A stretch of 64,000 bases of DNA from Moniliella sp. 'wahieum' (lineage: Eukaryota; Basidiomycota; Moniliellomycetes; Moniliellales; Moniliellaceae), in the NCBI GenBank assembly GCA_003971905.1, contig RSEE01000081.1:186001-250000 (forward strand), given 5' to 3'. A program made the position numbers and the translations under genes. Under the pieces are notes generated by a model. The model had not been told where the DNA came from, searched no databases, and saw only the letters and a program-made list of their open reading frames with translations. Positions 22,098-33,900 of this stretch are shown one piece after another. Numbering within the stretch: position 1 is the stretch's first letter; every line of letters starts with the position of its first letter.

Positions 22098-23849
22098 CTA
22101 TCCACGTCCCCATCCATGTTTCCAATCCACGTTCCCATCATGTTTCCATCCACGTCCCATCCGGACCGACGCGCTTCTGCCTGCCGCGGTCATCGATCCC
22201 GATCCGTTTGCACTTGCATTTGCATTTGGGTTTGCATTTGTGGTTGGGGTGCGGTCGCGACGGGAGAGAAGATGGGTGGGAGGGACCGTCCCCGCCGCCG
22301 CTCGAGCCATGGGGCGCCCAAGAGTGGCGATGGGATTGGAGTGAGCTGAGCGTGTGTGTGTTGGGGTGTGAGGGTGGGGTCGATGGGGCGGGTGTTGGTC
22401 TTGGACTTGGCATTGGTTGTCGCCGGTGGCCACGTCGACACTCGCTCGTCGGTCCGGACTTGGTCGCTGATGGTACTGACGGTACCCACGGCAGCCACGG
22501 CAGCCACAGTAGCTACGTCGACACTTGCCGTCGGTCGGGTCCACACGAAATTCGCGACGCCGTTTTGCGGCGGCGCAGCCCTGGAATGAGTCAGGACAGA
22601 CCACGGTGGTTAGACGGATACGAGGCGCACATTCAACCAAGTAAACCAAAAACCAACAGCACCAAGCACCAAGCACCAAGCACCAGCACCAAGCACCAAG
22701 CAGCACGAACCTAACACCAAGCAGCAAGCCAACCGTGGCGAAGGCGAGACGGAGACAGGAGGCTAACTAACAAACATACCTTGACCAAAATATGACGGTT
22801 GAGCGCATCTTTGCGGGAAAAGGGTTTGTGGCACTCGGGGCACTCAAAGGGCAAGGTACCCAAATGTTTGCGGATGGCGGCGCAGGTCGTGGTTCCGGGC
22901 AAATGCCGCGCCGCACGAGACGCACTTGAACGGTCGCGGGGGAGCGGGGACAGGTGGCGCACGAGGTAGCGAGGTAGCGGCGGAGGACCAGCGGGGGAAG
23001 GTACGTGTACCCCACCAGGCACCTCGTCTATCTGGCCCCATGGCGCTGGGCGCGTCGGTCCATGTGCATAGGGTAGGGAGAGTGGGAAGCGTGGGGGGCA
23101 GCAGGCTGGTGAGGCAGCAGAGAAGAGCGCTCGTACGGCAACGCAGGTGGGGCGGGGAGGTGGGCAGGATGGGCAGGATGGGCAGGATGGCAGGATGGGC
23201 GGGGTGAGAGTAAGGGTCAGGGCTGGGGCCGGACAGACTGCTGCGCGTATAAGGCAGCGGGTAGGGAGGCATCGCACGGGGCGTATGCGGGGGGCATAAG
23301 AGCGTCTTCGTGCGCCCGGTCGCTCCCATGTGGCCGGGGGCGGTGAAGGGGCGGCGGGAGCAGCAGGCGCGGTAGTGGGGACGGGGTAGGGCGGGTGGGG
23401 CGCCCAATGGCCCGGCGCAGACACAAGCGAGGAGCGGCGATCGGAGGCAGGCGGGTCGTACGGGTGGTAAGCTTCGTACGCTTCGTATGCTTCGTACGCA
23501 CTGCCGCGGCGGGAGGAAGGGGCGGTGGTGGTGAGGGGAGGCAGACGGGGTCGCTCGCCAGTGAGGACGGCCGTGGGGCCAGAGAAGCTGGCGCGGGGGC
23601 CGAGGGGCGGGCGGAGATGGGAGGGGGGCAGGCTGCGTGGCTGGCCGACGGGAGGCGCGTGGGCAAGACCAAAGCCTGGACGATGGAGGGCAGGCGGCTG
23701 CGGTGGACGGCGGGGCGGTGGGCGAGAGGGAGCGGGAGCGGGCGCGGGCGGAGGCGGAGCGGGGCGGGGGGCAGCGGGGGCATGGACCGCGGCGCGTGGC
23801 TGCTGCTGGCTGCGGCCGACGGCGACAGCGGGGACGGCGCGGAGGACAT
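22098..23849 (-). CDS. C2H2 zinc-finger protein, probable transcription factor, frameshifted
   Basis: Two adjacent C2H2 fingers define it: FKCVSCGAAFARNHDLRRH followed at once by a second finger with FECPECHKPFSRKDALNRH. The spacing between them (IRKHLGTLP) fits tandem fungal C2H2 factors. A long Pro/Ser/Ala-rich disordered N-terminus precedes the fingers. Exon 1 ends after RHILVK at a GTATGT donor; an intron at 22581-22779 ends in CCAG, and exon 2 begins GCAAAKRRRE, a basic patch that could be a nuclear localisation signal. The rest is low-complexity, with Asn/Ala repeats, to a stop at 22098. The start at 23849 is the first ATG of the proline-rich frame. At least two frame slips are needed, one between the two finger cores. 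Nuclear DNA binding is inferred from the fingers; no target is suggested. Confidence 0.7.
22660..22700. repeat. CACCAAG heptad array
   Basis: Five exact CACCAAG units and one 6-base variant, located inside the intron of the C2H2 gene. The period is 7 bp, but the unit is not palindromic. Confidence 0.85.
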
Positions 23850-24394
23850 GGCGGGAGCAAGGCGTGGGTGGGTTGGGCAGAACAGACAGATGGGTTACTG
23901 GGCCCTGGAAGGCGGTCGGAAGTCCTGGAGCACACCAACGCTGATCCAGCGCTTAGTAGTCCACCTGCCCAGACGCGAGGACAGAGCACGTTGGGCAGCT
24001 AGCTCGGCTGTTTCTTGCACCCGCCATCGCCAGCCAGCGCCTCAGCCTCGCCACCCGCCCCCCGCACGGGGTACTGCACCCTACATCACACACCTCCCTC
24101 ACCATCACCATCGCCATCACCATCACCATCGCCGCCCCCCGCTGCGTCCCCCCACGTCCCCTTGCCAGCCGCCCCACCCCCGCCCAGCTGGTAGGATCAC
24201 ATGCACCCCCAGGCTGAGGCGCTGAGGGCCTGAGCCTCAGGCCTGAGGCGGCCATGCCCCTCGGTTCACACACTGGGCCATCCAGTGCATTTTGCCACCC
24301 TCCCCCACATGGATCTGCATCACAATCATATCAACAACACACCAGCGGTACACAGCAGCACGCCCCTCATCCATCATCCATCGGTGTCTCCCTT

Positions 24395-24415
24395 GGGCCT
24401 TAGGCCTTAGGCCTT
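24395..24415. repeat. AGGCCTT heptad array
   Basis: Three units (GGGCCTT, AGGCCTT, AGGCCTT), each of the last two being the palindrome AGGCCT plus T, in the gap between the C2H2 gene and VPS55. Confidence 0.8.
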
Positions 24416-24900
24416 GCTGCTGCTACAAGATGCAGATAGCCACAATCCAGGAGCATGTGACACTGTGACATGTGGTGGGCCACGAGTGGGCCACACAGTA
24501 CAAGGCAAACGCTAAGCACCTTGTAGCACTGGGCACTTGGCACGTATATTCCAGCAGCTCAGCCTGAGTGCCCACCTGGACCCCCAGCGCCAAGACAGCT
24601 GCACCCGTGCTGGTGCTGCCCGAGCATCTCCTAGCGCATGTCAAATTGTCAAACGTCAAGCCCACCTCTCGAAACCATCTGCTGCCGCGTAGTGCCGCGC
24701 TGATGCCCTCGCCGAACGGCTCGGCCTCAGGTCCTCAGGCTGAGGCCTCACCTCACTATTCAGTCCGGTTCCGTTCCACTTGAAGCTTGACGAGCTTGAC
24801 GCTTGACTAGTGGAAGTTCAATCCAGGAACCTCTCCCTGATGCACACTGTCTAGTACTGGCTCCTTTTTCCTTCTGCCAGACGGATGGGCCTGCCGGATC

Positions 24901-24942
24901 AACGAGGAACGAGCAACGAGCAACGAACAACAATAAACGATT
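24901..24942. repeat. AACGAGC heptad array
   Basis: Six consecutive 7-bp units: AACGAGG, AACGAGC, AACGAGC, AACGAAC, AACAATA and AACGATT. The unit is not palindromic and decays towards the right end. Confidence 0.8.
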
Positions 24943-24983
24943 CACGTTCACAGCTCCACCATGGGCCATACGACTGACCTGCC

Positions 24984-25022
24984 ATCTAAGATCTAAGATC
25001 TAAGATCTAAGATCTAAGATCT
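24984..25022. repeat. AGATCTA heptad array
   Basis: Five exact ATCTAAG units plus a partial one; read in register, this is the palindrome AGATCT plus A. With 24395-24415, 24901-24942 and 25444-25471, it makes four different heptad arrays within 1.1 kb. The remainder of 23850-25482 holds CACCAT-type hexamers near 24098-24130 and no supported gene. Confidence 0.9.
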
Positions 25023-25443
25023 CCATAGATGTAGCCTTGGGTTGAAGAATGCCATGTATACTGTGGCTCAACAAGAACCGTGGTGCGCGGATGGCGCTGT
25101 GGAATGCACGTACCCCGCACCGCGAACGTCCCACTGCATGGTCCCGAACATCGAGCGCCCCAAGCGGGGCTAAAGCTGAAGCTTGAAGGATTAATATTTA
25201 ATGACCGACCGGAAGGGACCTTAAGCCAGACCAGAGGGACCAGAGGAGTCGGAGGAGATCGGAGGGATTGGAGGGATTGGAGGGAGTCGGAGGGGATTGG
25301 AGGTAAAGTGCACCGGCAACCCAGTGGGTTTAGTTGAGCCACCTCCCCCCCGCGGCCACCGGCCTTTCGCAGCAGGTTGATAAGGAGGATTGGTTGTGCT
25401 GGTGCCGGTCGGGCCAGGCTCACATCCCAGACCTCTCTCATCC

Positions 25444-25471
25444 CCCACCTCCCACCTCCCACCTCCCACCT
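25444..25471. repeat. CCCACCT heptad array
   Basis: Four exact CCCACCT units immediately downstream of the VPS55 stop codon. The unit is not palindromic. Confidence 0.9.
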
Positions 25472-25482
25472 GGGAGAACGGA

Positions 25483-26196
25483 TCAGAAGGCAAACGAAGG
25501 ATCCTCCTCCTCGGCAAAAAACGCATGGTAAGTGACCATGGTGGAATACACCAGGGCGCCACCTACGATGGCCATGGCGCATGCGGAGGTTGAGAGGAGG
25601 GCAGCATGAGCCAAGGCCAAAGGGAGGGCGATGCCACTGACGAGCATGATGGCTGTGAGAAAGTTGCCGAGGTCACAAAGGCCGTGTTGTAGTCTGCTGA
25701 GTAATCGTCGTGCCCAGCCAAGCGGGAACAGAGCGAGTTGGGGATCGGGGCGAGGACGAAAAGTAGTGCTGTACCCATGCAGAGAAGGGAGTGGGATTGG
25801 GGGGGTTAGTGTGTCGTACGGAGCTACTGAGCCCAGCGGAGAGAAAAGGTGGTCTGCGCATAGTTTCCTGATCCAAGTGCGAAAGCAGATGTACATATAG
25901 GACGCGGACAGTGAATGCAGGGAGGGGGAGGAGGGAGAGACGTACCAACCAAAAGGGGGTACCAGTTGGACCAAAGTGCACACGAAAGAATCAAGAGCAA
26001 AAACCCAAACGCCAAAACAAACGCGAGCCAGATAACCGCTGTCGACGACAACCCCGTTGGTTAGTACTTGGTACTTAGTACTTAGTCCAGATGCAAGATC
26101 CATCCTGGGACCCGGCTCGGGAGTCCTAGCCATTGGACAATAACCAATAGCCATTAGACATTGGACATTGGACATACTGCGAATCCCGGACGCCAT
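25483..26196 (-). CDS. VPS55: Vacuolar protein sorting protein Vps55 (LEPROT family)
   Basis: Small four-helix endosomal membrane protein that acts with Vps68 in late-endosome to vacuole traffic. Three exons can be assembled. Exon 1 (26196-26178) encodes MASGIR and ends at GTATGT. Exon 2 (26038-25946) encodes TVIWLAFVLAFGFLLLILSCALWSNWYPLLV and ends at GTACGT. Exon 3 (25768-25483) encodes LLFVLAPIPNSLCSR, then DLGNFLTAIMLVSGIALPLALAHA and a last helix before the acidic end EEEDPSFAF. Phases agree at both junctions. One T is missing near 25678, where TTTTGTGAC would give FCDLGNF. Four hydrophobic helices and the LSCALW, LAPIPN, SGIALP and LAHA motifs match the family, as does the length of about 130 residues. 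Intron 1 itself contains two heptad arrays. Confidence 0.93.
   Translation of the reverse strand: MASGIRSMSNVQCLMAIGYCPMARTPEPGPRMDLASGLSTKYQVLTNGVVVDSGYLARVCFGVWVFALDSFVCTLVQLVPPFGWYVSPSSPSLHSLSASYMYICFRTWIRKLCADHLFSPLGSVAPYDTLTPPIPLPSLHGYSTTFRPRPDPQLALFPLGWARRLLSRLQHGLCDLGNFLTAIMLVSGIALPLALAHAALLSTSACAMAIVGGALVYSTMVTYHAFFAEEEDPSFAF
26063..26083. repeat. AGTACTT heptad array inside VPS55 intron 1
   Basis: Three units (AGTACTT, GGTACTT, AGTACTT). The AGTACT palindrome plus T repeats with a period of 7. A second array (CATTAGA, CATTGGA, CATTGGA) lies at 26152-26172 in the same intron. Confidence 0.8.
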
Positions 26197-26721
26197 CGTG
26201 CCAAAATCAAAGGTGTCCACGACACGAGCAAAGCCAGCACGGTGGAGTTCCAACAACAACGGCCGCCAGAGCGAGCGAGCAAGCAAGCCAGGGAGAGGGT
26301 GAATGGTTGAACGTTGATGGGCTGCCCGGCCAGATGGCGCTCGTAATCGTAATCGATAATCGACGTAATCGCTGAGCTGGACAACGCCACTGCGCGCTTA
26401 CTTCAGCACCGTCGTACTCCTCGACGCGGGTTAAATTGAATTGTTCAGGAGCTGCTATCATCACCACTGTTACTTGGCCCCTCGCGATTAAAATTGGTGC
26501 CAACGATCTTGTGAGATCTGGCTCGATTTCAGAGTGCGGCGACTGCATCCCCGAAACTGGGACCGAATTGGCTGAGACGACGCTCAGCTGGAACCGCGCC
26601 CGCACCATGCACCATGCAACACACAACGCCACTAAGCGCCCAATAGGGGACCCGGGACGTCGTCCTACTCTCTTTGGTTCTCTTGTTGGTATTGCTCGCT
26701 TGCCACCTTCTCACCACTGCT

Positions 26722-26750
26722 CTTGAAGCTTGAAGCTCAAAGCTTGACGA
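26722..26750. repeat. AAGCTTG array upstream of the AhpC/TSA_2 gene
   Basis: CTTGAAGCTTGAAGCT, then CAAAGCTTGACGAG, about 45-70 bp before the start codon at 26793. It lies within the probable promoter or leader. Confidence 0.75.
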
Positions 26751-26792
26751 GCCAAGCCTCTTCGTTGGTTGAGATCCATCCTCGGCACCACC

Positions 26793-27505
26793 ATGGCCAC
26801 CATTTGGAACGCGATCTGGAGCTTGATCCCACAAGGTTCTCCTGTCCCGCACGCGGTACCTCAAGTGGGGAACAAGCGCCGCCGCACCCTGTGCTGAATG
26901 GCAAGCCTACCATTATCGCTTTCCCGCGGCACTGCGGGTGTCCCTTTGCTCAAAAGGAGGTCTTGACCCTCGGCGAGCTGACCAAAACGTACAAGGACAA
27001 GGATAAGGACTTGCATGTGATCATCGTCCAGCACTCGCCCCAAGACGTTACCCAGCAATGGTTCGATGCAATTGGGTACGTTCCCCCCCCCCTCTCTCCC
27101 GCTTTGCACCTTGCCTTTTCCCCCTCTTTTCTCCCCCCGCTCCCTCTCACCGAAACAGGTGCACTAACGCTACGCCCTACGCCTATGTGGAACGAATAGC
27201 GGTCCCGCTGCGTTCGGCGATGCTTCGCGGTACACGTTACTGTCCGATCCTTCGCGGGAGCTTTATGCGCTGTGGGGGGTGGGTACGTTAGGATGGACGT
27301 CGCTGTTGGATCGCGGGGCGTTGGGTAAGATTTCGCAGTTGGCCAAGGAGAATATTTCGGTCACTACGTTTGCTGGGTCGTACCGCTGGCAAAATTCAGG
27401 TGGGTTGCAGTGACGGAGCAAGGTACGGTAGCTTGGTGTCATATCGCAACCACTGCGAGCGATATGTGCGATTACGAAGCGGCGGCAAAGAGTTTGTTCG
27501 AGTGA
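26793..27505 (+). CDS. AhpC/TSA_2 (PRXL2-like) thioredoxin-fold redox protein, frameshifted
   Basis: Member of the AhpC-TSA_2 family of thioredoxin-fold proteins related to peroxiredoxin-like 2. After a short N-terminus (MATIWNAIWSLIPQG), the core opens with KPTIIAFPRHCGCPFAQKEVLTLGEL. The Cys in CGCPF is the predicted redox residue; the second Cys of the usual CPFC motif is Ala here. HVIIVQHSP follows, an intron at 27076-27199 (GTACGT..ATAG) joins AIG to GPAAFGDASRYTLLSD, then ELYALWGVG, SVTTFAGSYRWQNSG and GTVAWCHIATTASD, the typical end of the family. Two one-base slips are needed, near 26870 and 27405. The ATG has an ACCACC context. Function beyond a likely peroxidase or reductase role is not known. 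Confidence 0.8.
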
Positions 27506-28403
27506 TTCAAATGGGGAGATAAGGTGGTGTAGGGCCCGCGGGGGGGGGAGCAGAGCGGGTTCCTGTTCCCTTTCCTATGTCGTATGTTGTGCGAGTGAAG
27601 GTGCTTATATACCTGCAAAGAGCAGGAGGTGCGAACATGGGTTGTTACGACGTATGGTCGATGATATATGATGCAGGATGCAGGAAGGCGGCGAAAGAGA
27701 GAGGTATAGGCACGTGAAGCAGGTGGCAAAGTAAAGACAGAACGCCGACCTGAGCGCTGAGCCTGAGCAGAGAAGGGCAACCGTTACTCAGTTCGTCAAT
27801 GACGTTCAAGATTACCATTGGTATGCACCACGTTTTTCACGTGTTGGAACAAAGTTGTCTGGCGACGGTGCTCTCTGTTTCGGTAACGATGTATCATGAA
27901 CCACGGGGCCCGACAGACGTGCCATCATTGATGATATGTGACAGCCTACTGTATTTATCTGGAGCCTGTCCCCACGGCTCTCCTTCGTGATGCTTGCACT
28001 CCTACTAGAGCCATCGATTCGGGGTACCCTGATCAGACCTACTCACCCGACTGGCATCGCTGCGGCTATATAATGTTTCCCCTCCACGCCGTAGCCACCC
28101 CTTCGCCCTGAGGTAGGCTTAACCAACCGAACCTCCGTTTTTCACCGAGAGGGGATGTTATATCAAGAGAAACGTAAGCCAAGATACCGTCTCATCTTCT
28201 TTTGCACTGCCCCCCCCCCCCCCCTCGCTCTCCGAGGGCAGGCCCAGATCATGCACATTGGCATTGGGTTCTCGGTGTTTCCTTCCAGTCCTCGTATGGA
28301 GCAAACGATCGCTACAAAGGAAATAGAGGGCACAGGGAGACTGAGTAGTGATGAAGTCGATGAAGCTTGAAGGAGATACGCGGTGCCGAAATGATTGATG
28401 ATA
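27506..28403. other. Gene-free interval after the AhpC/TSA_2 gene
   Basis: No supported gene. It contains a C15 run near 28211 and short palindromic words. The interval continues through the large inverted array at 28404-28553. Confidence 0.4.
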
Positions 28404-28553
28404 CTTGAAGCTTGAAGCTTGAAGCTTGAAGCTTGAAGCTTGAAGCTTGAAGCTTGAAGCTTGACAATCGACAAGATTCCGCTGTCCCTCAGGCCTCCTC
28501 TCATCCGCCAGATCTAAGAAAACTTCAAGCTTCAAGCTTCAAGCTTCAAGCTT
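28404..28553. repeat. Inverted pair of (GAAGCTT)n arrays
   Basis: The left arm at 28404-28463 is about 8.5 perfect copies of a 7-bp GAAGCTT unit (AAGCTT plus G). The right arm at 28522-28553 is about 4.5 copies of its reverse complement, AAGCTTC. A 58-bp spacer containing AGATCT separates them. The arms could pair into a stem of about 30 bp, and each unit is itself palindromic. Confidence 0.95.
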
Positions 28554-30982
28554 TAAGGGCTTCAAAACATGCTCTCAGAACTCCGCCATCTGCTCCACCT
28601 GGAGAGCATGCCGGATGGACCGACATGATATTGAACGTCCTGGGATCCTGAGAGCCACAGGTCTCAGGCTGAGCGCTAAGGCCGGTTCAGGGGGACTCAC
28701 TGATGCGTCCCACACATGCATCATCACGCATCGTCAACGACCGTTTGGTTCGGGCCCTCAGGAATGGTAAGAAATGGTATGATCAGTATATCAGTGCGCT
28801 GAATTGTTGGGATGACGGTCATCCTCCGCATCTTGGCGTTGTTCTTCCCACGCGTCTTCGGGCCAACATGGCGTTGCTCGCGAATCCTATAATTAAGTGG
28901 TGGGTGTGTTGTGCCTGCATATGTGGCGCCTCCCTTTTTTGACGGAGGTGTCAACGTGTCAGCCACAGCGAGTTGCACGTTGCTGGTTTGTCCGATTGGG
29001 CCTTTCAGGTCCTCAAGTCCCAGGGGGGGAGAGTGGGCGGGGGGGGATAGGTCGACTAGAGGACGACTTGAAGAAAAACTTGAGGTCGTTACTCGTAGTA
29101 TAGTACTTCATTGTTACCGTGGGATGATGGATGACGGATGAGTGTGGGTGGGACCGAGTGTAGATGGCTAACACACATCAGTATGGAGAGAGGCGTTTAG
29201 GCGTGGCTGAGAACTGAACCTGAGGACCGAGTTCAGTGCGGCGGGATATAGTCCTGTTGAGTATATACTGCAGAGTACTGAGAGTATATACTGAACCGTC
29301 GACGGCAGAGCTTTTCCTAGACCTAATCGACCCCACTGGGCACGAGAATGCACACATCCACAGCGAATGGAGAAGCGCCGACAGTCTGTCTGGCGTTGAT
29401 GTCCAGTAGCTAGGAGCGACGGACAGCAGGACGCAACGCAGTCGTTGGCGTGTGTACCACGAGTCTATACACGCAGTGCGGCGCACTTGTCCAGTCATTC
29501 GATCCTCGATCAATAGCGATCATCGATCCCCGATCTTGTCCAGATCGATCTCGATCAGATCTTGCGCCGCCATGGCGCATGGGGGCATTGTGCGGGGGCG
29601 TACTGGGGTGCATATGCGAGCCATGCCAGCCTGCTCCCTCGGCCTCGCCAGCGCTGCGGGTCGCATGCAGTCGTGTATATACTTGGCTGCAGCGCGGCAT
29701 TACGCGGTACGCGTTGCGCCGACGCGGTATATGCGTCGCATGTTACATGTTACAGCCGCCCGCACTGGGCCAGTCTTGTTGCTCCCCAAAGGCCAGGCAC
29801 GCACGGAGTGTACAGAGCAGAGGGCTAGCATAGCAGGCATAGCTGCCACTCTGCACCCCAGCGAGCGACCACACCCGCCTCCAACGCCACTGCCTTCTTG
29901 TCTGCTGGCCCTCCACCACACCTCTCGCTGGCAGCAGAGCATCCACCTGTCCCTGCCACCACAGCCACTGCCCCTGTCACTGCCACCCCCTTCTCTCTGC
30001 ACAGCGTGTATACGCGTCTCGCTCCACACACTCCTCCCTTTCTTTCTCCACCCTCCACCCCTCTCTGCCATTGGCTTGTCCGCACATCCTCTCCAGGGGG
30101 ACCACTCGGTCCTCTGCTTCTTCCTCTACCTGAACGCTCGCCACACAAACACACCACCCGATCCTCCTTCAGCTTAGTACAGCCTCGCTTTCCATCCTAT
30201 TTTGGCCATCAGCACCAACAAAACCCTTCAGCCATTCCACCCGCCCCCTCTTTCCCATTTCTTTTCTCTTCTAAGCAGCCGATGACGTTCTGCATCCCCC
30301 CCCCGCCGGGTCTCGTCCCTACGACTCCCATTCCCACATCGAACCACCGTCCGTGTGCCCTTTCGCTTTCTCCCCACCCAACGCCTCGTTTTCCCTGTCG
30401 TCTGCGTCTGTGTTCTTTTTGCACCCGATTCTCTGTGATCAAGAGCTCTCGTCGCCCCTTTTTGCCAGCAACACGCGAACGCACCAGCGTCTCTTCTGTT
30501 GCCCAGGCTCTTTATTTACCCCTCCATTGTCCAATGACCCACTAAGTTCCTACATCCCCAGCTTTAGACCTTCCGTGAGTGTCGTTTCTGGCCCCCGAAG
30601 CGCATCCATTCTTTCATCTCGTGTGTTGCGCTGGCCTGACCATGTATCTTCACACCACAGGATATCGTTAAGGTCGTTTCGCTCGACATTGTACAACGCG
30701 TCTTTCTGTCGTTGTACCTTGCTTGAGCATAACACTATTATTCCAGCACTTGCTTTGCTCTTTACATTTCCGCTTCATCCTTTTGCCTTGCTTTACTCCT
30801 ACAAGCAATTGTGTCCGTTACTTTACTTTTCCGTATCTCCTATACCCTTTTGGTATAGAACCCCTCTGTTCCATTTCTTTTTGGCGTCCGGTAACGTTAC
30901 GCCTCCCTCGTGGCATTCCCTCCTTTCCGTCCCTCCGTCTCCCATACTCCCAACAACATTATCAAACAACTAAGAACCTGTC
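28554..30982. other. Long 5' region of the photoreceptor gene
   Basis: About 2.4 kb without a supported gene. It includes GATC/ATCGAT-rich sequence at 29500-29565, ACATGTT units at 29739-29754 and AGTACT-containing words near 29270-29295. From about 29860 to 30980 the plus strand is strongly C/T-rich with few purine blocks. That could be a long transcribed leader of the WC-1 gene; the open frames there look compositional. Confidence 0.45.
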
Positions 30983-33900
30983 ATGAAGACCGTGACGGAT
31001 TCCGATCCTCTTGATCTCGAAGCTTTGCTCGAGAGTACGGAATTTCAGGCCGCAGAGCCTTTCTCGGGTCTTAATCCAACGATGGAAGCATTGATGGATC
31101 CGTTCAGATTGGACGGTGACGGTTCTCGTCTCTCCTTTCAAGCAATGTCGACATGGACAATTTCGGTTTGGAAGGCTTCCCTGCCGGCCCCAACCTATCT
31201 CTGACCTCGCATTTTCTCATCGGGCCAGATGCCATTCTCTGACCCCGCCAATTTGCAGTTTGACCATCCATTATTATCGGATATGGATATGCCAACTTCG
31301 GGGAAGATAATGGAAGCAACAAAAATGCGGAGGTGGGATTGCCCTTGCGCGAAATATTCCCTTCTTTGGCCGGACATGCCTCTGATTCAGACGGCATGAC
31401 TTCATTTTCTCCTCCATCCCGGCCGTGGTGCAGCAACACACCCTTCCCTGGATCCAGCCCGAACCGAACTGAGCACATTTTCCCTTCCGTTTGTAGTGGA
31501 AACTCAGGGCGTACCAAGGGAAAATGTCACAAACCTCGTTCCATCCAAACCGGTGAACTCAAGCCACGTTACAAAACGTATCATCAACGTATCCGTCAGT
31601 ACCACCGTATCCGTTCCCAGTATTGGCTCGGGCGCAAGGCTTGCCTACTGCCCGGCCAATCACAACAACAGGGAACGATCGGCTGCGGGCCGCGGATGGC
31701 TGGTCCGCAAGCAGGGGTGTCTCTACAAGATCGTCGGCGCCAACGCCACCTGAAGCAACAGCAACCTATTTTTCTAGCCCAGCCCTGGTGGGAGCGTCAA
31801 ACCCATTTGAGCTCTTCTTTCCCTTCGCTGATTCCGGAAAAAGGCAAGAAGCGCACTTTATCTGTGACAGAGCCAGCACCTGATTTGTCCGCGCCTCCTA
31901 CCAAATTTGCACGGAAGGCTACTAGTGCTTGGCAGCTTATCCCCTCCGTCCAAACACTCCCCTACATCCCAGCCTGCCTTCACTTCATGTCTTGACGGAT
32001 ACGTAGGGGAGATGAAACGGGCATGGGCATGCCTACTGCCACTATCACTTCGAACACGGTGTTGCCAAATGTGGTTAGTCCGCAGGTGTGATGCCAGCAA
32101 CCGAGCACATTCACGGTGCCACTTCATCTTTATCAGGGTTTGACGTCCTCACCGCCCTGGCGAAGGTAGCCGCCCGCCCAAATCCGGAATCAACATGGGC
32201 CCAGTGGACGAGTCATGTTCATTACTGTGGATGTGGACCTTGCGGACCAGCCTGTGGTTGTACTGCTCTGACGCATTCCTGCAATTGACGGGATACGCGA
32301 AGCACGAAGTCATTGGTCGAAACTGTCGCTTCTTCAAGCACCGGCTGGAATTGTACCAAAGGGATATCACCTACGGCTACGGACCCCAGGCGATTCGACA
32401 CTTGGCCATCCTCTTATCCCAGAAGAAAGAGTGTCAGGCGAGCTTGATCAATTACCGCAAGGACGGCCGCCCTTTCATCAACTTGGTCACCATTGTTCCC
32501 ATCCGATGGGACGATCCGGATGCATCAAGTAATGGTAGGATTTCAAATCGACTGATTGAACAACTGGATCGATGTGGAGAAGAGAGCGGACGGATCGTAC
32601 ATTGTCAACTACTCGTCCCTCACCCCCTTGCCGCTTCCACAAGGTTCCGCCAGTATTGGGCATACAGAGCCGGCTTCGCTGTCCCACTCAAGGAAACATC
32701 CACCGTTGGTTCTGACGGATGAGGAACTTGACGCTGAGCGTACTCTAGAGAATGCGTTTAACGTATCGGATGCCGTGAGCGGTAACATGCAAGATCCGCA
32801 AGCTCGAGCCTGCCTGATCCTCGAGAACTCTCCTGACGTGACATATGTTTTGTCATTGAAGGGTACATTCTTTTACGTCTCCTCATCGGTCGAGTACATT
32901 CTTGGCTTTAAGCCATCGGAGCTGATTGGCTGCTCGATTGCCGACTTTATGCATCCGTCGGACGTTGTGCCCGTATTCCGGGAGCTGAAGGACTCTACCT
33001 CGAATGCCGCCATTGCCGCCTCCGCTCAATCGGCTTCACATCGTCGTGGGTGTAGGAAAGAGCTGCAGGACCTACGGTCAACCTCATGTTCCGTATGCGG
33101 TGCAAGGACAACTCGTACCTCTGGATCGAGTCGGCGGGAAAGCTTGTTATCCAGCAGGGCAAAGGACGCAAGGTAGTAGTTTCGACCGGTCGTCCCCGAC
33201 CAGAGTATCATCTTGGAGAGAAGATCGTAACTGAATCTGCCTTGACCCAGCAGGGCTTCTGGGCCCGCGTTTCGACCGACGGCTTGTTTCTCACTGTTCT
33301 CTCTCCGTAACCCATGTTCTGCATCTTTCTCCATCTGCCTTGATCGGACATGGCTTCAAGGACCTTTGTGATCCACTGGCTGTCCCAGCGCTGATTCGGG
33401 CGGTACGCATGCCCACACCTACCTCTGTTCTTCACACTCTACCTACCAGCAACGGGGCTACATCACTGGTCGTATCGAGCTTTTACCCAAGCGCTCTTCA
33501 ACGTCCTGATGGCACCCCCACTCTCCACTCGGAATGTAAGTGTGTGGGTTCACATCGCCCGTGCCACCCCCAACCAGTTGGCCAATCTGATTCCCAATGT
33601 AACCCTGGCCATTGACCCGGGCCTCATCGCCCTGTCTTCCCAAGGCCAGGACGATACATTTGCCGAACTGGATACGCTGCGCGGATCCAACTGGAGCTAC
33701 GAACTGCATCGGCTGCAGAATACTAACCGGCATTTGAAGCAAGCCATCCACCTCGCTCGCTGCAAGCGCGTCGCCTCCCTGGGACCCGACGGATCTTGCG
33801 TCGGTCTCTCGCCGTCCCTCGACCCAGGTGAACGACAGGGCAGGACAAACTGCGTCGGCCGGACCGACACAGGGTACGGTAGGGGACATGTTGGATGACC

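Noticed and set aside
21390-22344. Several long open frames over the 21.4-22.3 kb repeats
   Set aside because: They are made of hexamer and heptamer repeats (K/T, Q/N or S/D runs) on both strands, so they reflect sequence composition rather than genes.
32300-32370. LOV motif apparently reading RNCRFFKH instead of RNCRFLQ
   Set aside because: Adding one base after RNCRF gives LQAPAGIVPKG, the normal LOV sequence, so I treat it as a frame slip and not an altered photoreceptor.
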